Positions 18,896-27,002 of a stretch of 64,000 nucleotides of DNA are shown in pieces. The stretch is from NCBI GenBank assembly GCA_944343275.1, contig CALVMH010000009.1:1-64000 (forward strand). Reading direction: 5' to 3'. The notes below the pieces were generated by a model. It was given only the letters and a program-made list of their open reading frames with translations. It was not told the origin of the DNA and ran no database searches. The position numbers and the translations under genes are program-made. The stretch is from an uncultured Clostridia bacterium. Its GTDB lineage: Bacteria > Bacillota > Clostridia > Christensenellales > Borkfalkiaceae. Numbering within the stretch: the stretch's first letter is position 1; every line of letters begins with the position of its first letter.

Positions 18896-20665
18896 TCAGC
18901 CGCCGAGCTGTTCTTTATAATATTTGAGGTCGGCGTTGGTGTTAGCGACGACGTCGTCAAAATAATCTTTGAGCGTCGTTCCGCCGTTGCGCACACTGTT
19001 TACGTTCTGATTGAGCGGCTCCGACCAATTGGCGATCCACTCGCGGTCCAGCATATACCACCAGTCGCCCGGCTTCTGATAGCGCGTTTCGACGGCAAAC
19101 TGCTGATAGTTCTTGCCCTGCGCGTCGCCGATGTAACTCTCCATGGCAACTTCTTCGGTGTTGGGCAGGTTGAGGTGCTCTTCGGCAAGCGCCGTCTGCC
19201 CCGTCTTGCCCGCAAGGTATTCAATCACCGTCATCGCCATCTCCACCTTTTCCGTTTTGGCGGCAATGGCAAGCCCCGTGGACTTGGAGTGTCCCGCACG
19301 GGCGCCGAGCTGATCGACTTTACCGGTCATCTGGTTTGCATACGTCTTATAGACGGGCAGGGGCGCAACGTTCCAATTGTAATCGTCGCTGAGCGTTTTG
19401 ACGGCAGAGGAGTACCCGACGAACATGGCAAGATAGCCTTCCGAATTGAATCTGCTCGCCGCCTGCCATGTATCCGCCACCGCGGAAGGCATGGGAGAAA
19501 TTTCAAGCCCCTTGGGGTCGCTGTTGGACTGCGTGCGGCTCAGCGCACAGAAGCGCGTGAAGGCGTCCAGCGTGGAGGGATATTCTTCTAATTTACCCCC
19601 CCCCGTGAATTGCTGCGCCTCGGAGGAATGTTCTTTGAGATACTGTTTGTCCTGATAGGAGAGGAAGGTAGGCGCATCCTCGGTGCCGGGCGTATAGGAG
19701 GTGCCGTTGACGGTCACCGCTTCGAGCACCTTGTAGTTGGGCGCATCGTCGTTGAGGGTGAACACATAGTCGCCGTCGCCCGTCGTATCGCCGATGCAGT
19801 CGCCGCCGACAGACCAGCCGTAGTTGAACCACCACTCGGTATAGTAACCATACGTCGTGTCCGAGTTCACATTATGCTTCTTCGTGCACAGCATGGCGAG
19901 ATCTTCCGTCTCGTCCCAGCTCATGGGGATGCGGTTGTTGAAGACGAGCAACGTCCCCGATCCGGGCATTTCCCATGTTTCGCCGCTTGTATAATTTTTG
20001 TTGTCCGAGCGCCAATAGCCGCGGGCGGGAATGTTACCGGTCGTGCCGGCAAGCGCGGGATAATCGGACTTTTTCTTGCCGTTCGCGTCGGCGATCTCCC
20101 CCTTGTTCCACGCCTCCATGTCCTCTACATCCACGCTGATGACGGTGACACCGACTGCTTCAAGCGCCTCCTCATTATAATAAAGGACGGTGGGATCCGC
20201 ATCCTTGGGGATGCACCAGAGCGGATCGTCTGCGTTGCTCGTGTTGTTGGAGACTTCGAAGCGGTAACGCGAGATCGCGGGTCCCCAGATGGCATCCACG
20301 TCGATCAGGTCGCTGTCCGCCCAATACTCTTCGATGAGGTCGTCGAGGGGCATGATGAAGCCGCCGTCCGCGAAGCGTTTGAAGTATTCGTCATCCACAT
20401 AGACGACGTCCGGACGGTTGCCGCGCGCAAAAGACGTCAGAATGGAATTGTAATCCCCGTGTGTCGCCACGATCTTGAGTCTGATCCCCTCATTCTTTTG
20501 CAGCTCCTTCCCGATCTCCTGCAGCCATGCGGCGTTTTCTTGACCCGTGGTCGACCAGATGACCACTTCGTCGGGAGCGGCATTGTAGCCGCCGGGGTTG
20601 CAGCCGACACCCGCGAACAGCATGCACGCCGCCCCGCCAACTGCCAGACACTTTGTAAGTTTCAC
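18896..20665 (-). CDS. Extracellular sugar-binding lipoprotein of ABC transporter (locus 1)
   Basis: 589 residues. I start at GTG 20665 because AAGGAGG lies 8 bases upstream and the protein then begins with a signal peptide, VKLTKCLAVGGAACMLFAGV, followed by GC (lipid Cys22; the lipobox is slightly atypical). The rest is a family 1 solute-binding protein: DEVVIWSTTGQENAAWLQEI, PDVVYVDDEYFKRFADGG, and a WWFNYGWSVGGDCIG segment shared with the locus 2 binding protein, so the two are paralogues. It is first in the operon and close to a consensus promoter. A G9 run at 19596-19604 within the coding sequence (Thr-Gly-Gly-Gly-Lys) could slip. Confidence 0.9.
   Translation of the reverse strand: MKLTKCLAVGGAACMLFAGVGCNPGGYNAAPDEVVIWSTTGQENAAWLQEIGKELQKNEGIRLKIVATHGDYNSILTSFARGNRPDVVYVDDEYFKRFADGGFIMPLDDLIEEYWADSDLIDVDAIWGPAISRYRFEVSNNTSNADDPLWCIPKDADPTVLYYNEEALEAVGVTVISVDVEDMEAWNKGEIADANGKKKSDYPALAGTTGNIPARGYWRSDNKNYTSGETWEMPGSGTLLVFNNRIPMSWDETEDLAMLCTKKHNVNSDTTYGYYTEWWFNYGWSVGGDCIGDTTGDGDYVFTLNDDAPNYKVLEAVTVNGTSYTPGTEDAPTFLSYQDKQYLKEHSSEAQQFTGGGKLEEYPSTLDAFTRFCALSRTQSNSDPKGLEISPMPSAVADTWQAASRFNSEGYLAMFVGYSSAVKTLSDDYNWNVAPLPVYKTYANQMTGKVDQLGARAGHSKSTGLAIAAKTEKVEMAMTVIEYLAGKTGQTALAEEHLNLPNTEEVAMESYIGDAQGKNYQQFAVETRYQKPGDWWYMLDREWIANWSEPLNQNVNSVRNGGTTLKDYFDDVVANTNADLKYYKEQLGG
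19596..19604 (-). repeat. G9 homopolymer inside the locus 1 binding-protein gene
   Basis: Nine C on the plus strand encode part of TGGGKLEEY. A one-base change would truncate the binding protein about 60 percent of the way along. The frame is intact in this sequence. Confidence 0.9.
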
Positions 20666-20733
20666 CGTCTTTTCCTCCTTGTTCGCCTGCTTCCGCGCGC
20701 ACGATGGCGCGCACACGGTAAAGGCATAAAAAA

Positions 20734-20779
20734 ATCTTGACATGTACAGCATACGAGATTTGCCGTGCCATGTCAAGAT
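20734..20779. promoter_or_regulatory. 11-bp perfect inverted repeat flanking the locus 1 promoter (candidate operator)
   Basis: atcttgacatg (20734-20744) and its exact reverse complement catgtcaagat (20769-20779) are separated by 24 bases. One arm covers the -35 box, the other lies near the start of transcription. The spacing resembles two sites on the same DNA face contacted by a dimeric regulator, or sites bridged by a small loop. Confidence 0.7.
20748..20776 (-). promoter_or_regulatory. Consensus sigma-A promoter of glycan locus 1
   Basis: On the minus strand TTGACA (20771-20776) is followed by a 17-base spacer and TATGCT (20748-20753). The binding-protein GTG at 20665 lies about 80 bases downstream. 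The promoter is embedded in the 11-bp inverted repeat listed separately, so repression or activation at this site is likely. Confidence 0.85.
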
Positions 20780-20812
20780 AAAATTATAATTTAATACTTA
20801 TATTGAATACTA

Positions 20813-20829
20813 ATTCATCAAATCCGATA
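20813..20829 (+). promoter_or_regulatory. 17-bp element, copy 1 (upstream of the locus 1 promoter)
   Basis: attcatcaaatccgata, 37 bases upstream of the locus 1 -35 box. An identical 17-mer occurs in the opposite orientation at 22885-22901 upstream of the GDPD promoter. The length fits an AraC-family half site, and an AraC-type gene lies between the two copies. Confidence 0.55.
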
Positions 20830-20898
20830 TTTTTTACAACTTTGTTACAATTTAGTTACTTCCTATTTACATTTTTGAGAAAAATGGAAAAAAATAGC

Positions 20899-21873
20899 TT
20901 ACAAAATCTGTATGATCTTTTCGTTTTTCGCAAGACTTCTGCCGCCTTCATAGGCGCCGATGGTCTCTTCGTTGGCGAACGTCGTCTTTTCGATCGCCCA
21001 GAATTCCCGCCCCGCGCGCATCTGTTCGCGGTAATCGCGCGGGGAACAGCCGCACACCTTTTTGAACACGCGCTCGAAGTGCAGCATGCTGTGGAACCCG
21101 AATTCCTTGGCGACTTCGCCGATCTGCGCCGAGGTGTTGCGCTTCAAATACGCCTGCGCGCGGGAGAGACGGAAGCGGTTGATGTAGTCTGCAATGCCCA
21201 TGCCGAAACAAGTCTTGAACAGTTTTTGCAGATATACGCGGCTGATCCCCGTCGCCTGTGCGAGGCGGTCGGGCGTGATGCCTGCAATGTCGTTCTCGAT
21301 CTCCCCGACTGCGTTGCGCACATAGGCATAGCCGCGGTATTGGAGCACGTTCTGCTTGTACTGTTCGGCAACTTCCGCAAACAGGATGGTGAGGAGCGCT
21401 TCCAGCTCGGCAGCTTCCCCCGCCCCCTTGGGGAATTTGTGCAGGATCATTTGCAGGATAAGCAGCAGCTCCCCGTTATCGAACAGGCGGAACGTGCGCC
21501 CCTCCGCAAAGAAATCCGCAAGCCGCTTGTCCCCCTGCGTCATCTGATAGACGGTGCGCTGGTAGGCAAACTGCTGTTTGCCCGATGCGGAAACTTCCAC
21601 ATTGACGATCTGCGTGACGCGGTCGGCGGTGTACAGGCGATGGAATCTGCCGCTGTCGAGCAGGAAAAAATCGCCCGCAGAGAGGTTGAACCGCTCCACC
21701 TCCTTGCCCGTTTCGTCGAAAAAGGGAACGATCGCCTTTCCCGAAAGGACGTACATGATCTCCACCCCCGCATGGCGGTGGATATTCGGCATGACGTGCA
21801 GCTTTTCGAACGTGCGGTTGTAGCTCTGCAAAACGTGCAGATAATCCCCTTCCTTGAAATTGTATCCGAGCAT
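20899..21873 (-). CDS. AraC-family transcriptional regulator with N-terminal cupin domain
   Basis: 324 residues. A cupin-type sensor domain occupies about residues 1-150 (MPNIHRHAGVEIMYVLSGKA, LSAGDFFLLDSGRFHRLY), and the two AraC helix-turn-helix motifs follow from about residue 195 (ITPDRLAQATGISRVYLQKL; IGEVAKEFGFHSMLHFERVF, then GCSPRDYREQ). It lies immediately upstream of the locus 1 transport operon in the same direction and is the natural candidate for its sugar-responsive regulator. Its own promoter is at 21931-21959. No clear terminator separates it from the transport operon, but that operon has a strong promoter of its own. Confidence 0.93.
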   Translation of the reverse strand: MLGYNFKEGDYLHVLQSYNRTFEKLHVMPNIHRHAGVEIMYVLSGKAIVPFFDETGKEVERFNLSAGDFFLLDSGRFHRLYTADRVTQIVNVEVSASGKQQFAYQRTVYQMTQGDKRLADFFAEGRTFRLFDNGELLLILQMILHKFPKGAGEAAELEALLTILFAEVAEQYKQNVLQYRGYAYVRNAVGEIENDIAGITPDRLAQATGISRVYLQKLFKTCFGMGIADYINRFRLSRAQAYLKRNTSAQIGEVAKEFGFHSMLHFERVFKKVCGCSPRDYREQMRAGREFWAIEKTTFANEETIGAYEGGRSLAKNEKIIQIL

Positions 21874-21930
21874 GGCGCCCCCTTTTCCCGTGTGTGCACC
21901 CCGTCCGCGCCGCGGATGGAGCTTATCCGC

Positions 21931-21959
21931 ATTATATCACATTTTTCCGCAACGCGCAA
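21931..21959 (-). promoter_or_regulatory. Promoter of the AraC-type regulator gene
   Basis: TATAAT (21931-21936) is preceded by a 17-base spacer and a weak -35 TTGCGC (21954-21959). The -35 abuts the GDPD terminator hairpin. Confidence 0.6.
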
Positions 21960-21985
21960 GCGGCGCGGGAAAACTCCCGCGCCGC
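21960..21985 (-). terminator. Hairpin after the GDPD gene
   Basis: GCGGCGCGGGA pairs with TCCCGCGCCGC (11 bp, 4-base loop), 33 bases beyond the GDPD stop. The trailing sequence is only weakly U-rich. Confidence 0.55.
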
Positions 21986-22017
21986 CGGCACAAAAAGAAA
22001 GGAATGAAAGGATCGCA

Positions 22018-22812
22018 TCAGCGCACGCCGAGCGCACGCAGGATGCATTCTGTCGTCTTGATGTCGTCCACCGTGAACATCCGAGCGCCGTATTCATACG
22101 CCCGCGCGATATCGGTATAGACGGCGGGAAGGTAATTGCACGGCACGACGCCGTGGGCAAGCAGCGCCTCGTAATCCTCCTTGGGACAGACCTTGTCGCG
22201 CCCGGAGAGCGGGAAGAGACAGGCATAGTCCATGCAGTCATACGGGCTGCCCTTGCAGCGGTCCTTGAAGTTTCCGAGCGGATAATAGCCTTGCAGCAAA
22301 AACCTGTGCCCGTATGTTTTACGCAGATATTCGAGCACGGCGACGCTCCAGCTGTTGATGGCGACGCGCTCGTCCGCAATGCCGTATTCGCCAAGCATGG
22401 CGACGAGCTTGTCCGCCGCCTCCTGCGCACGGGCTTCCCCCTCGTCTGCGGGATAGACTTTGAGTTCGAGATTGAACAAAAGTTCCTTGTCTGCCGTCAG
22501 CGCAAAGAATTCTTCCGCCGCGGGGACACGTTCCGCGGCAAACGACGCATCGAAGGGACTGCCCGCCGACAGACGGCGCAGTTCTTCGAAGGTGAAGTCG
22601 CACACCTTGCCGCTGCCGTCCGTTGTTCTGTCCACCGTATGGTCGTGCATGATGACGAGTTTCCCGTCCTTTGTCAGGTGAAAGTCCGTTTCGATGGCGT
22701 CCACGCCGCAGGAAAGTGCATAGCGGAACGCCGCCATTGTGTTTTCGGGAACGACGGTCCGCTCGCCGCGGTGCCCCGCCAGAACGATTTTGTTTTCGCG
22801 GAAATTCTTCAT
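22018..22812 (-). CDS. Glycerophosphodiester phosphodiesterase (GDPD/UgpQ type)
   Basis: 264 residues, cytoplasmic. The signature IVLAGHRGERTVVPENTMAAF contains the catalytic His-Arg-Gly and the metal-binding Glu-Asn-Thr. AIETDFHLTKDGKLVIMHDH gives the second metal ligand pair and catalytic His, and LLFNLELKVY provides the conserved Glu. It hydrolyses glycerophosphodiesters to glycerol-3-phosphate plus alcohol and could feed the G3P dehydrogenase-like operon at the start of the window. I start at ATG 22812, 6 bases after GGGAGG; the longer frame lacks a ribosome site and would contain the promoter. It is a single-gene unit with its own promoter and hairpin. Confidence 0.92.
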   Translation of the reverse strand: MKNFRENKIVLAGHRGERTVVPENTMAAFRYALSCGVDAIETDFHLTKDGKLVIMHDHTVDRTTDGSGKVCDFTFEELRRLSAGSPFDASFAAERVPAAEEFFALTADKELLFNLELKVYPADEGEARAQEAADKLVAMLGEYGIADERVAINSWSVAVLEYLRKTYGHRFLLQGYYPLGNFKDRCKGSPYDCMDYACLFPLSGRDKVCPKEDYEALLAHGVVPCNYLPAVYTDIARAYEYGARMFTVDDIKTTECILRALGVR

Positions 22813-22836
22813 AGTTTGCCTCCCGTGTACGGCAAG

Positions 22837-22865
22837 AGTATACCATGCATTTTCCGCGAACTCAA
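22837..22865 (-). promoter_or_regulatory. Promoter of the GDPD gene
   Basis: TTGAGT (22860-22865), 17-base spacer, TATACT (22837-22842), 25 bases upstream of the GDPD start codon. Confidence 0.7.
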
Positions 22866-22884
22866 TCCCGCTTTCACAATCGAG

Positions 22885-22901
22885 TATCGGATTTGATGAA
22901 T
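22885..22901 (-). promoter_or_regulatory. 17-bp element, copy 2 (upstream of the GDPD promoter)
   Basis: The minus strand reads attcatcaaatccgata, identical to 20813-20829, and the copy sits 20 bases upstream of the GDPD -35 box. A shared regulator for the GDPD gene and glycan locus 1 is the inference. Confidence 0.55.
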
Positions 22902-23008
22902 AAGAATGCAAATATAATATAAATTTATGAAGAATCTTTTCTCACAAAGCCGACGCCGTGCGATCAAAGATTGCGAACTTGCCTTTACGGGATCTATACT
23001 GTAAAGGA

Positions 23009-23046
23009 CATAACAGAACGGAGCAAGATTGCTCCGTTCTGTTATG
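23009..23046 (-). terminator. Terminator overlapping the metH stop codon
   Basis: A perfect inverted repeat, cataacagaacggagca against tgctccgttctgttatg, contains the metH TAA (23042-23044) in its ascending arm. The tract after the stem (TCCTTTAC) is short and only partly U-rich. Confidence 0.7.
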
Positions 23047-25402
23047 TTGATTGTGGTTTTATCTGTAATCGATCGAGCGCGGCGGCAAAAGACGGCGCAT
23101 CCGGCGTGTAAAAATCGGCGCCGATGGCACGGGCAAGTTCTGCGTTCAGAACGGCGCCGCCCACAAAGATCTTCGCCGTACAGCCCGCCGCCCGCAGCGC
23201 GGCGACCGTCTCCTCCATGCTCTTCACCGTCGTCGTCATCAGGGCGGACAGCCCGACGGCGATCGGCTTCTCTCCAAGGACCGCCTCGACGACGCGCTCT
23301 TTGGCGACGTCTTTTCCAAGGTCGATGACCTCATATCCGTGCGACTGCGCGACCACCTTCACGATGTTCTTTCCGATGTCGTGCACGTCCCCCTTGACCG
23401 TGGCAAGTACAACTTTTCCGCGGAGAGCCGCGCCCGTTCCGAGCCGTTCCCCGATCACGGCGAACGCAGCTTTTGCCGCCTCAGCGGAGGCGATGAGTTG
23501 GGGAAGAAAGAATTCGCCGCGTTCGTAGCGCGCCCCTGCCTCGGTGAGGGCGGGAACGAGCACGCCGCTCACAACTTCCAGCGGCGCGCAGCGGGAGAGT
23601 TCCTCCCGCGCAAATGCGGCAGCCTCCTTGGGAAGCCCGCGCAGAACGCTCTCCGCAAGCCCCTGAACGGGCGGCACGGAAGGCGACGGCGAGACAATGC
23701 CTGCCGTCTGCGCGGCGGGCACCGCATCCTTATAGCACGCGATATAGCGCTGCGCACCCCTGTCGGCATCGGCGAGTACCGCATGCGCGCGGACCGTTCC
23801 CGTCATGTCGGCGTCGAGCGGATTGAGGATGGGCATGCGCAGCCCGCAGGCGAGCGCCATGGCAAGGAACGTGCGGTTGAGCAGTCCCCTTGCGGGCAGC
23901 CCGAAGGAGACGTTGGAGACCCCCAGCGCCGTTCCGACCCCCATGCCCGACACTTCCGAGAGTGCTTTCAGCGTTTCGGCGACAAGGGGCTGTTCGGCGG
24001 ACGCCGTCAGAACGAGGGTATCGATCATCACCCTGTGAGGCGGAATGCCGTATTCCTGCGCCCGCGCAAGGATGCGCCGTGCGATGGCTGTGCGTTCCGC
24101 TGCCGTGCGGGGCACGCCGCTGCCGTCCATGGTCAGCCCCAGCACGACCGCACCGTATTTTTTGGCGATGGGAAAGACGCGCGCCATCACGTCCTCTTCG
24201 CCGTTGACGCTGTTGAGGAGCGGGATGCCGTTATAATACCGCGCGCCCGCTTCGAGCGCGGCGGCATCCGAAGAATCCAGCTGCAGGGGAAGCGGACAGC
24301 TCTCCTGCACGCTGCACACGGCGCGCCTCATAACGGCGGCTTCGTCAAGTCCGGGGACGCCCACATTGAGATCGAGCAGGTCTGCCCCTGCCTCTTCCTG
24401 CCGCAGCGCCTCGCCGAGCAGATAGTCAAAGTCCTGCGCGGCGAGCGCCTCTTTGAGGCGCTTTTTGCCCGTGGGATTTAAGCGTTCGCCGCAGATGCGC
24501 ACGCCGTCGAAGCGGACAAGCCGGGTGGCGGAGCATACCGCCGTGACGGGCGAAACGCTGCGCGCGGGGACCGCCTTCCCGCCGAGATGCGCGATGCGGC
24601 GGATGGTTTCGGGCGTCGTTCCGCAGCAGCCGCCCAGCACGGCGACGCCTGCCGCGGCAAATTTTTCCGCCCACGCCGCGAAGGTCTCGTCCGGAAGTTC
24701 ATAGACCGTCCTGCCGCCGCGCAGAACGGGCAGCCCGCGGTTGGGCTGCACGATCACGGGAAGCCCCGTCGCCCGCAGCATGCGCTCCGCGACGGGAAAG
24801 AGTTCTTCGGGACCAAGCGAGCAGTTGACGCCGAGCGCATCCGCACCCAGCCCTTCCAAAAAGAGCGCAGCGATCTCCGGCGTAGAGCCCGTCAGAGTGC
24901 GTCCGCTCTTGTCAAAGGTCATGGTGGCGAACACGGGCTTGTCCGAATGCTCTTTGAGCGCCAGCATGCACGCCTTCAATTCATAGAGATCGGAGAACGT
25001 CTCGACGATATATCCCCCCACCATGTCCGAGGTCAGGCGCGCGATCTCCGCATACGCCGCATACGCCTCGTCAAAGGTGAGCGTGCCGACGGGAGCGAGC
25101 AGAGCACCCGTCGGACCGACGTCGAAAAACACCTCTTTCCCTGCGCTGCGCGCGTTCTCCACGGCAGCGCGGACGACGTCTTCCAACGGGAACCGTCCGC
25201 GGTATTTGATCCTGTTCAGTCCGAACGTATTGGCGGTGATGATGTCGGCGCCCGCCTGCGCATAGGCGGCATGAACGGCGCGCACCGCGTCGGGATGCGT
25301 CAGATTGCAGTCCTCCGGTAGAAGCTCGCCCAGCCCCATGCGCTCAAGCTCGCTCCCCATGCCGCCGTCCATGATCAGAAGTTGTTTTCCGAGCGGAAGC
25401 AT
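23042..25402 (-). CDS. metH: Cobalamin-dependent methionine synthase lacking the activation domain
   Basis: 786 residues in three modules. The homocysteine-binding domain (1-280) has zinc ligands Cys194 in GVNCSLGPEE and Cys259-Cys260 in VLGGCCGTTPE. The pterin/methyltetrahydrofolate domain spans about 290-560 (GERLNPTGKKRLKEAL, LDLNVGVPGLDE). The B12 cap and B12-binding domain run from about 570 to 786 with the lower-ligand motif GDVHDIGKNIV (His674). The C-terminal AdoMet-dependent activation domain of E. coli MetH is missing; a separate gene immediately upstream supplies it. I chose ATG 25402 for AAGGAGGG 6 bases upstream; it overlaps the activation gene by 28 bases. It transfers methyl from 5-methyl-THF to homocysteine in the cytoplasm. 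Confidence 0.95.
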   Translation of the reverse strand: MLPLGKQLLIMDGGMGSELERMGLGELLPEDCNLTHPDAVRAVHAAYAQAGADIITANTFGLNRIKYRGRFPLEDVVRAAVENARSAGKEVFFDVGPTGALLAPVGTLTFDEAYAAYAEIARLTSDMVGGYIVETFSDLYELKACMLALKEHSDKPVFATMTFDKSGRTLTGSTPEIAALFLEGLGADALGVNCSLGPEELFPVAERMLRATGLPVIVQPNRGLPVLRGGRTVYELPDETFAAWAEKFAAAGVAVLGGCCGTTPETIRRIAHLGGKAVPARSVSPVTAVCSATRLVRFDGVRICGERLNPTGKKRLKEALAAQDFDYLLGEALRQEEAGADLLDLNVGVPGLDEAAVMRRAVCSVQESCPLPLQLDSSDAAALEAGARYYNGIPLLNSVNGEEDVMARVFPIAKKYGAVVLGLTMDGSGVPRTAAERTAIARRILARAQEYGIPPHRVMIDTLVLTASAEQPLVAETLKALSEVSGMGVGTALGVSNVSFGLPARGLLNRTFLAMALACGLRMPILNPLDADMTGTVRAHAVLADADRGAQRYIACYKDAVPAAQTAGIVSPSPSVPPVQGLAESVLRGLPKEAAAFAREELSRCAPLEVVSGVLVPALTEAGARYERGEFFLPQLIASAEAAKAAFAVIGERLGTGAALRGKVVLATVKGDVHDIGKNIVKVVAQSHGYEVIDLGKDVAKERVVEAVLGEKPIAVGLSALMTTTVKSMEETVAALRAAGCTAKIFVGGAVLNAELARAIGADFYTPDAPSFAAALDRLQIKPQST

Positions 25403-25995
25403 CGCGTTCCCTCCTTCAAAAAGTTGCATGTCGGACGCAGCATACAAGCGCCGCAGGCGCGCTGTCCCCTTTTCCCGAGCCCGACAATGCCCGCCATTGA
25501 TTTTTGCGGCGCCATCATGCCGGAAGGCAGCAGCTGCATCCCGATCCTTTCGGGGGAAAGTTCGCGGAACAGCCATGCGTTGTCCGCGACGTCGCTGCCG
25601 CCGTAGCCGGGACAAAAACGCGGCGTGCGTTCCTCCCCGAACAGCTCACGTTCCCGATCGTCCCCCAACAGTTCGACAAGCGCGCTCGCGCAGGCATCAA
25701 GCACGACGGCGCGCGCGGGATCCGTTGTCATCAGGGCACGCACGCGGCGTTCCACTTCACTTCCGAGCGTCATGGCTTCAAGCACGCAGCCCGTACACCC
25801 CGCCAGAAAGCCGAGATAGGGCTGCTTATGCAGCCATGCGGGAAGCGCCGTATATGTCTTGCCGATATAGGCGAAATGCGCAAGCGAATACGCCTCGTCG
25901 AGACAGGCGTCCACGCGCGCGAGCAGGTCGGCGGACGGCTCACCGCGGCAGCCGAGATAGGCGCACGCCGCACGCCGCCACTCAGAACAGTTCAT
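25375..25995 (-). CDS. Stand-alone MetH activation (vitamin B12-dependent methionine synthase activation) protein
   Basis: 206 residues resembling the C-terminal reactivation domain of MetH, which uses AdoMet and an electron donor to rescue cob(II)alamin. The key motif is PRFCPGYGGSDV, matching the R-x-x-P-G-Y AdoMet site, with a conserved Cys-rich end (GQRACGACMLRPTCNFL) also seen in clostridial stand-alone versions. The end overlaps metH by 28 bases and the start overlaps metF by 14 bases, so all three products should be made in fixed ratio. The function is inferred from the split architecture and neighbours. Confidence 0.85.
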   Translation of the reverse strand: MNCSEWRRAACAYLGCRGEPSADLLARVDACLDEAYSLAHFAYIGKTYTALPAWLHKQPYLGFLAGCTGCVLEAMTLGSEVERRVRALMTTDPARAVVLDACASALVELLGDDRERELFGEERTPRFCPGYGGSDVADNAWLFRELSPERIGMQLLPSGMMAPQKSMAGIVGLGKRGQRACGACMLRPTCNFLKEGTRCFRSENNF

Positions 25996-26854
25996 GCAGC
26001 ACCCGCCCGATGCGCCCGCACACTTCCTGCGCCGTGCGCACGTTGTTCATGACGTACAGATGCACCCCAGGCGCCCCCTTTGCGATGAGATCGACGATCT
26101 GATAGGCGGCATAGGTATAGCCGATCTCCTCCATCACGGCGGGGCGGGAAGCGTAAATTTCGATCATGTTGCGAAATTCAAGCGGAATGGCACTGCCGCA
26201 CATCTCCTTGATACGGCGGATATTTTTGGGATTGACGAGCGGCATGATGCCGGGGATGACGGGAACGGTGATGCCGATGCGCCGCGCCTCCCCCACGAGA
26301 CGGTAATAATAGGAGTTATCGTAAAAGAGCTGCGTGATGAAATATTTTGCGCCCGCATCCTGCTTCTTTTTCATGTTGACGAGGTCGGCATAGAGCGACT
26401 CGCATTCCGTATGCCCTTCCGGATAGCACGCTGCGCCCAGCGTAAAGCCATAGGGCGCGAGATATGCCGCAAGGTCGGTGGCATGCGGAAAATAGCGGCA
26501 GTAGTCCGCCGCATAGTCCGCGGGACGGTCCCCGCGCAGGCACAGCACGTTCTCCACCCCGCTCTGCCGCAGGGCGGTGGCGACGGCGTCGACGTCGGCA
26601 GGCGAAGAAGGTCCGCCCGTGATATGCGCCAGCGCGGGAACATGCGCCGCGTTCTGAATGTAATCGGCGATCTCCACCGTATTCCTGGAATTGCTCCCCC
26701 CCGCACCGTATGTAACACTGATGAAATCGGGAGAAAGCTCTTTCAGCCCGTCGATGACCGAAAACAGCTTGTCCTTTTCCGCTTCCCCCTTCTTCGGAGG
26801 AAACACCTCGAAGGAGAGCGTGCGCTTTTTTGCGAGGAGCCCGTCGATACGCAT
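25982..26854 (-). CDS. metF: 5,10-methylenetetrahydrofolate reductase
   Basis: 290 residues with a full MetF/TIM-barrel pattern: LSFEVFPPKKGEAEKDKLF near the start (catalytic Glu), FISVTYGAGGSNSRNTVEIA, LCLRGDRPADY, and AKYFITQLFYDN for folate and FAD contacts. It makes the 5-methyl-THF consumed by MetH. It is first in the three-gene overlapping operon and is preceded by a fully consensus promoter. I looked for an S-box, T-box or cobalamin riboswitch in the roughly 30-base leader and it is too short to hold one. Confidence 0.95.
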   Translation of the reverse strand: MRIDGLLAKKRTLSFEVFPPKKGEAEKDKLFSVIDGLKELSPDFISVTYGAGGSNSRNTVEIADYIQNAAHVPALAHITGGPSSPADVDAVATALRQSGVENVLCLRGDRPADYAADYCRYFPHATDLAAYLAPYGFTLGAACYPEGHTECESLYADLVNMKKKQDAGAKYFITQLFYDNSYYYRLVGEARRIGITVPVIPGIMPLVNPKNIRRIKEMCGSAIPLEFRNMIEIYASRPAVMEEIGYTYAAYQIVDLIAKGAPGVHLYVMNNVRTAQEVCGRIGRVLHELF

Positions 26855-26885
26855 CCTGCCACCTCATAAGGGATAAATCTTAAAT

Positions 26886-26914
26886 ATTATACAGCAAAGC
26901 GGCGGGAATGTCAA
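26886..26914 (-). promoter_or_regulatory. Consensus promoter of the metF operon
   Basis: TTGACA (26909-26914), 17-base spacer, TATAAT (26886-26891). It matches both hexamers perfectly. The leader to ATG 26854 is about 25 bases. Confidence 0.92.
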
Positions 26915-27002
26915 ACAATGGCGCAGAACGCAGGCAATGCTTCCGCACATTGCGGCATTTCGGATTTTGCATGACTGCGGCGGCGCCTCGCTCATGCGCA
27001 CA

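Noticed and set aside
18896..20665. ATG 20776 as start of the locus 1 binding protein
   Set aside because: It would place the promoter inside the gene; GTG 20665 has a near-perfect ribosome site and begins a signal peptide.
26855..26885. SAM, T-box or cobalamin riboswitch before metF
   Set aside because: The consensus promoter sits so close to metF that the leader is only about 25-30 bases, too short for any of these.
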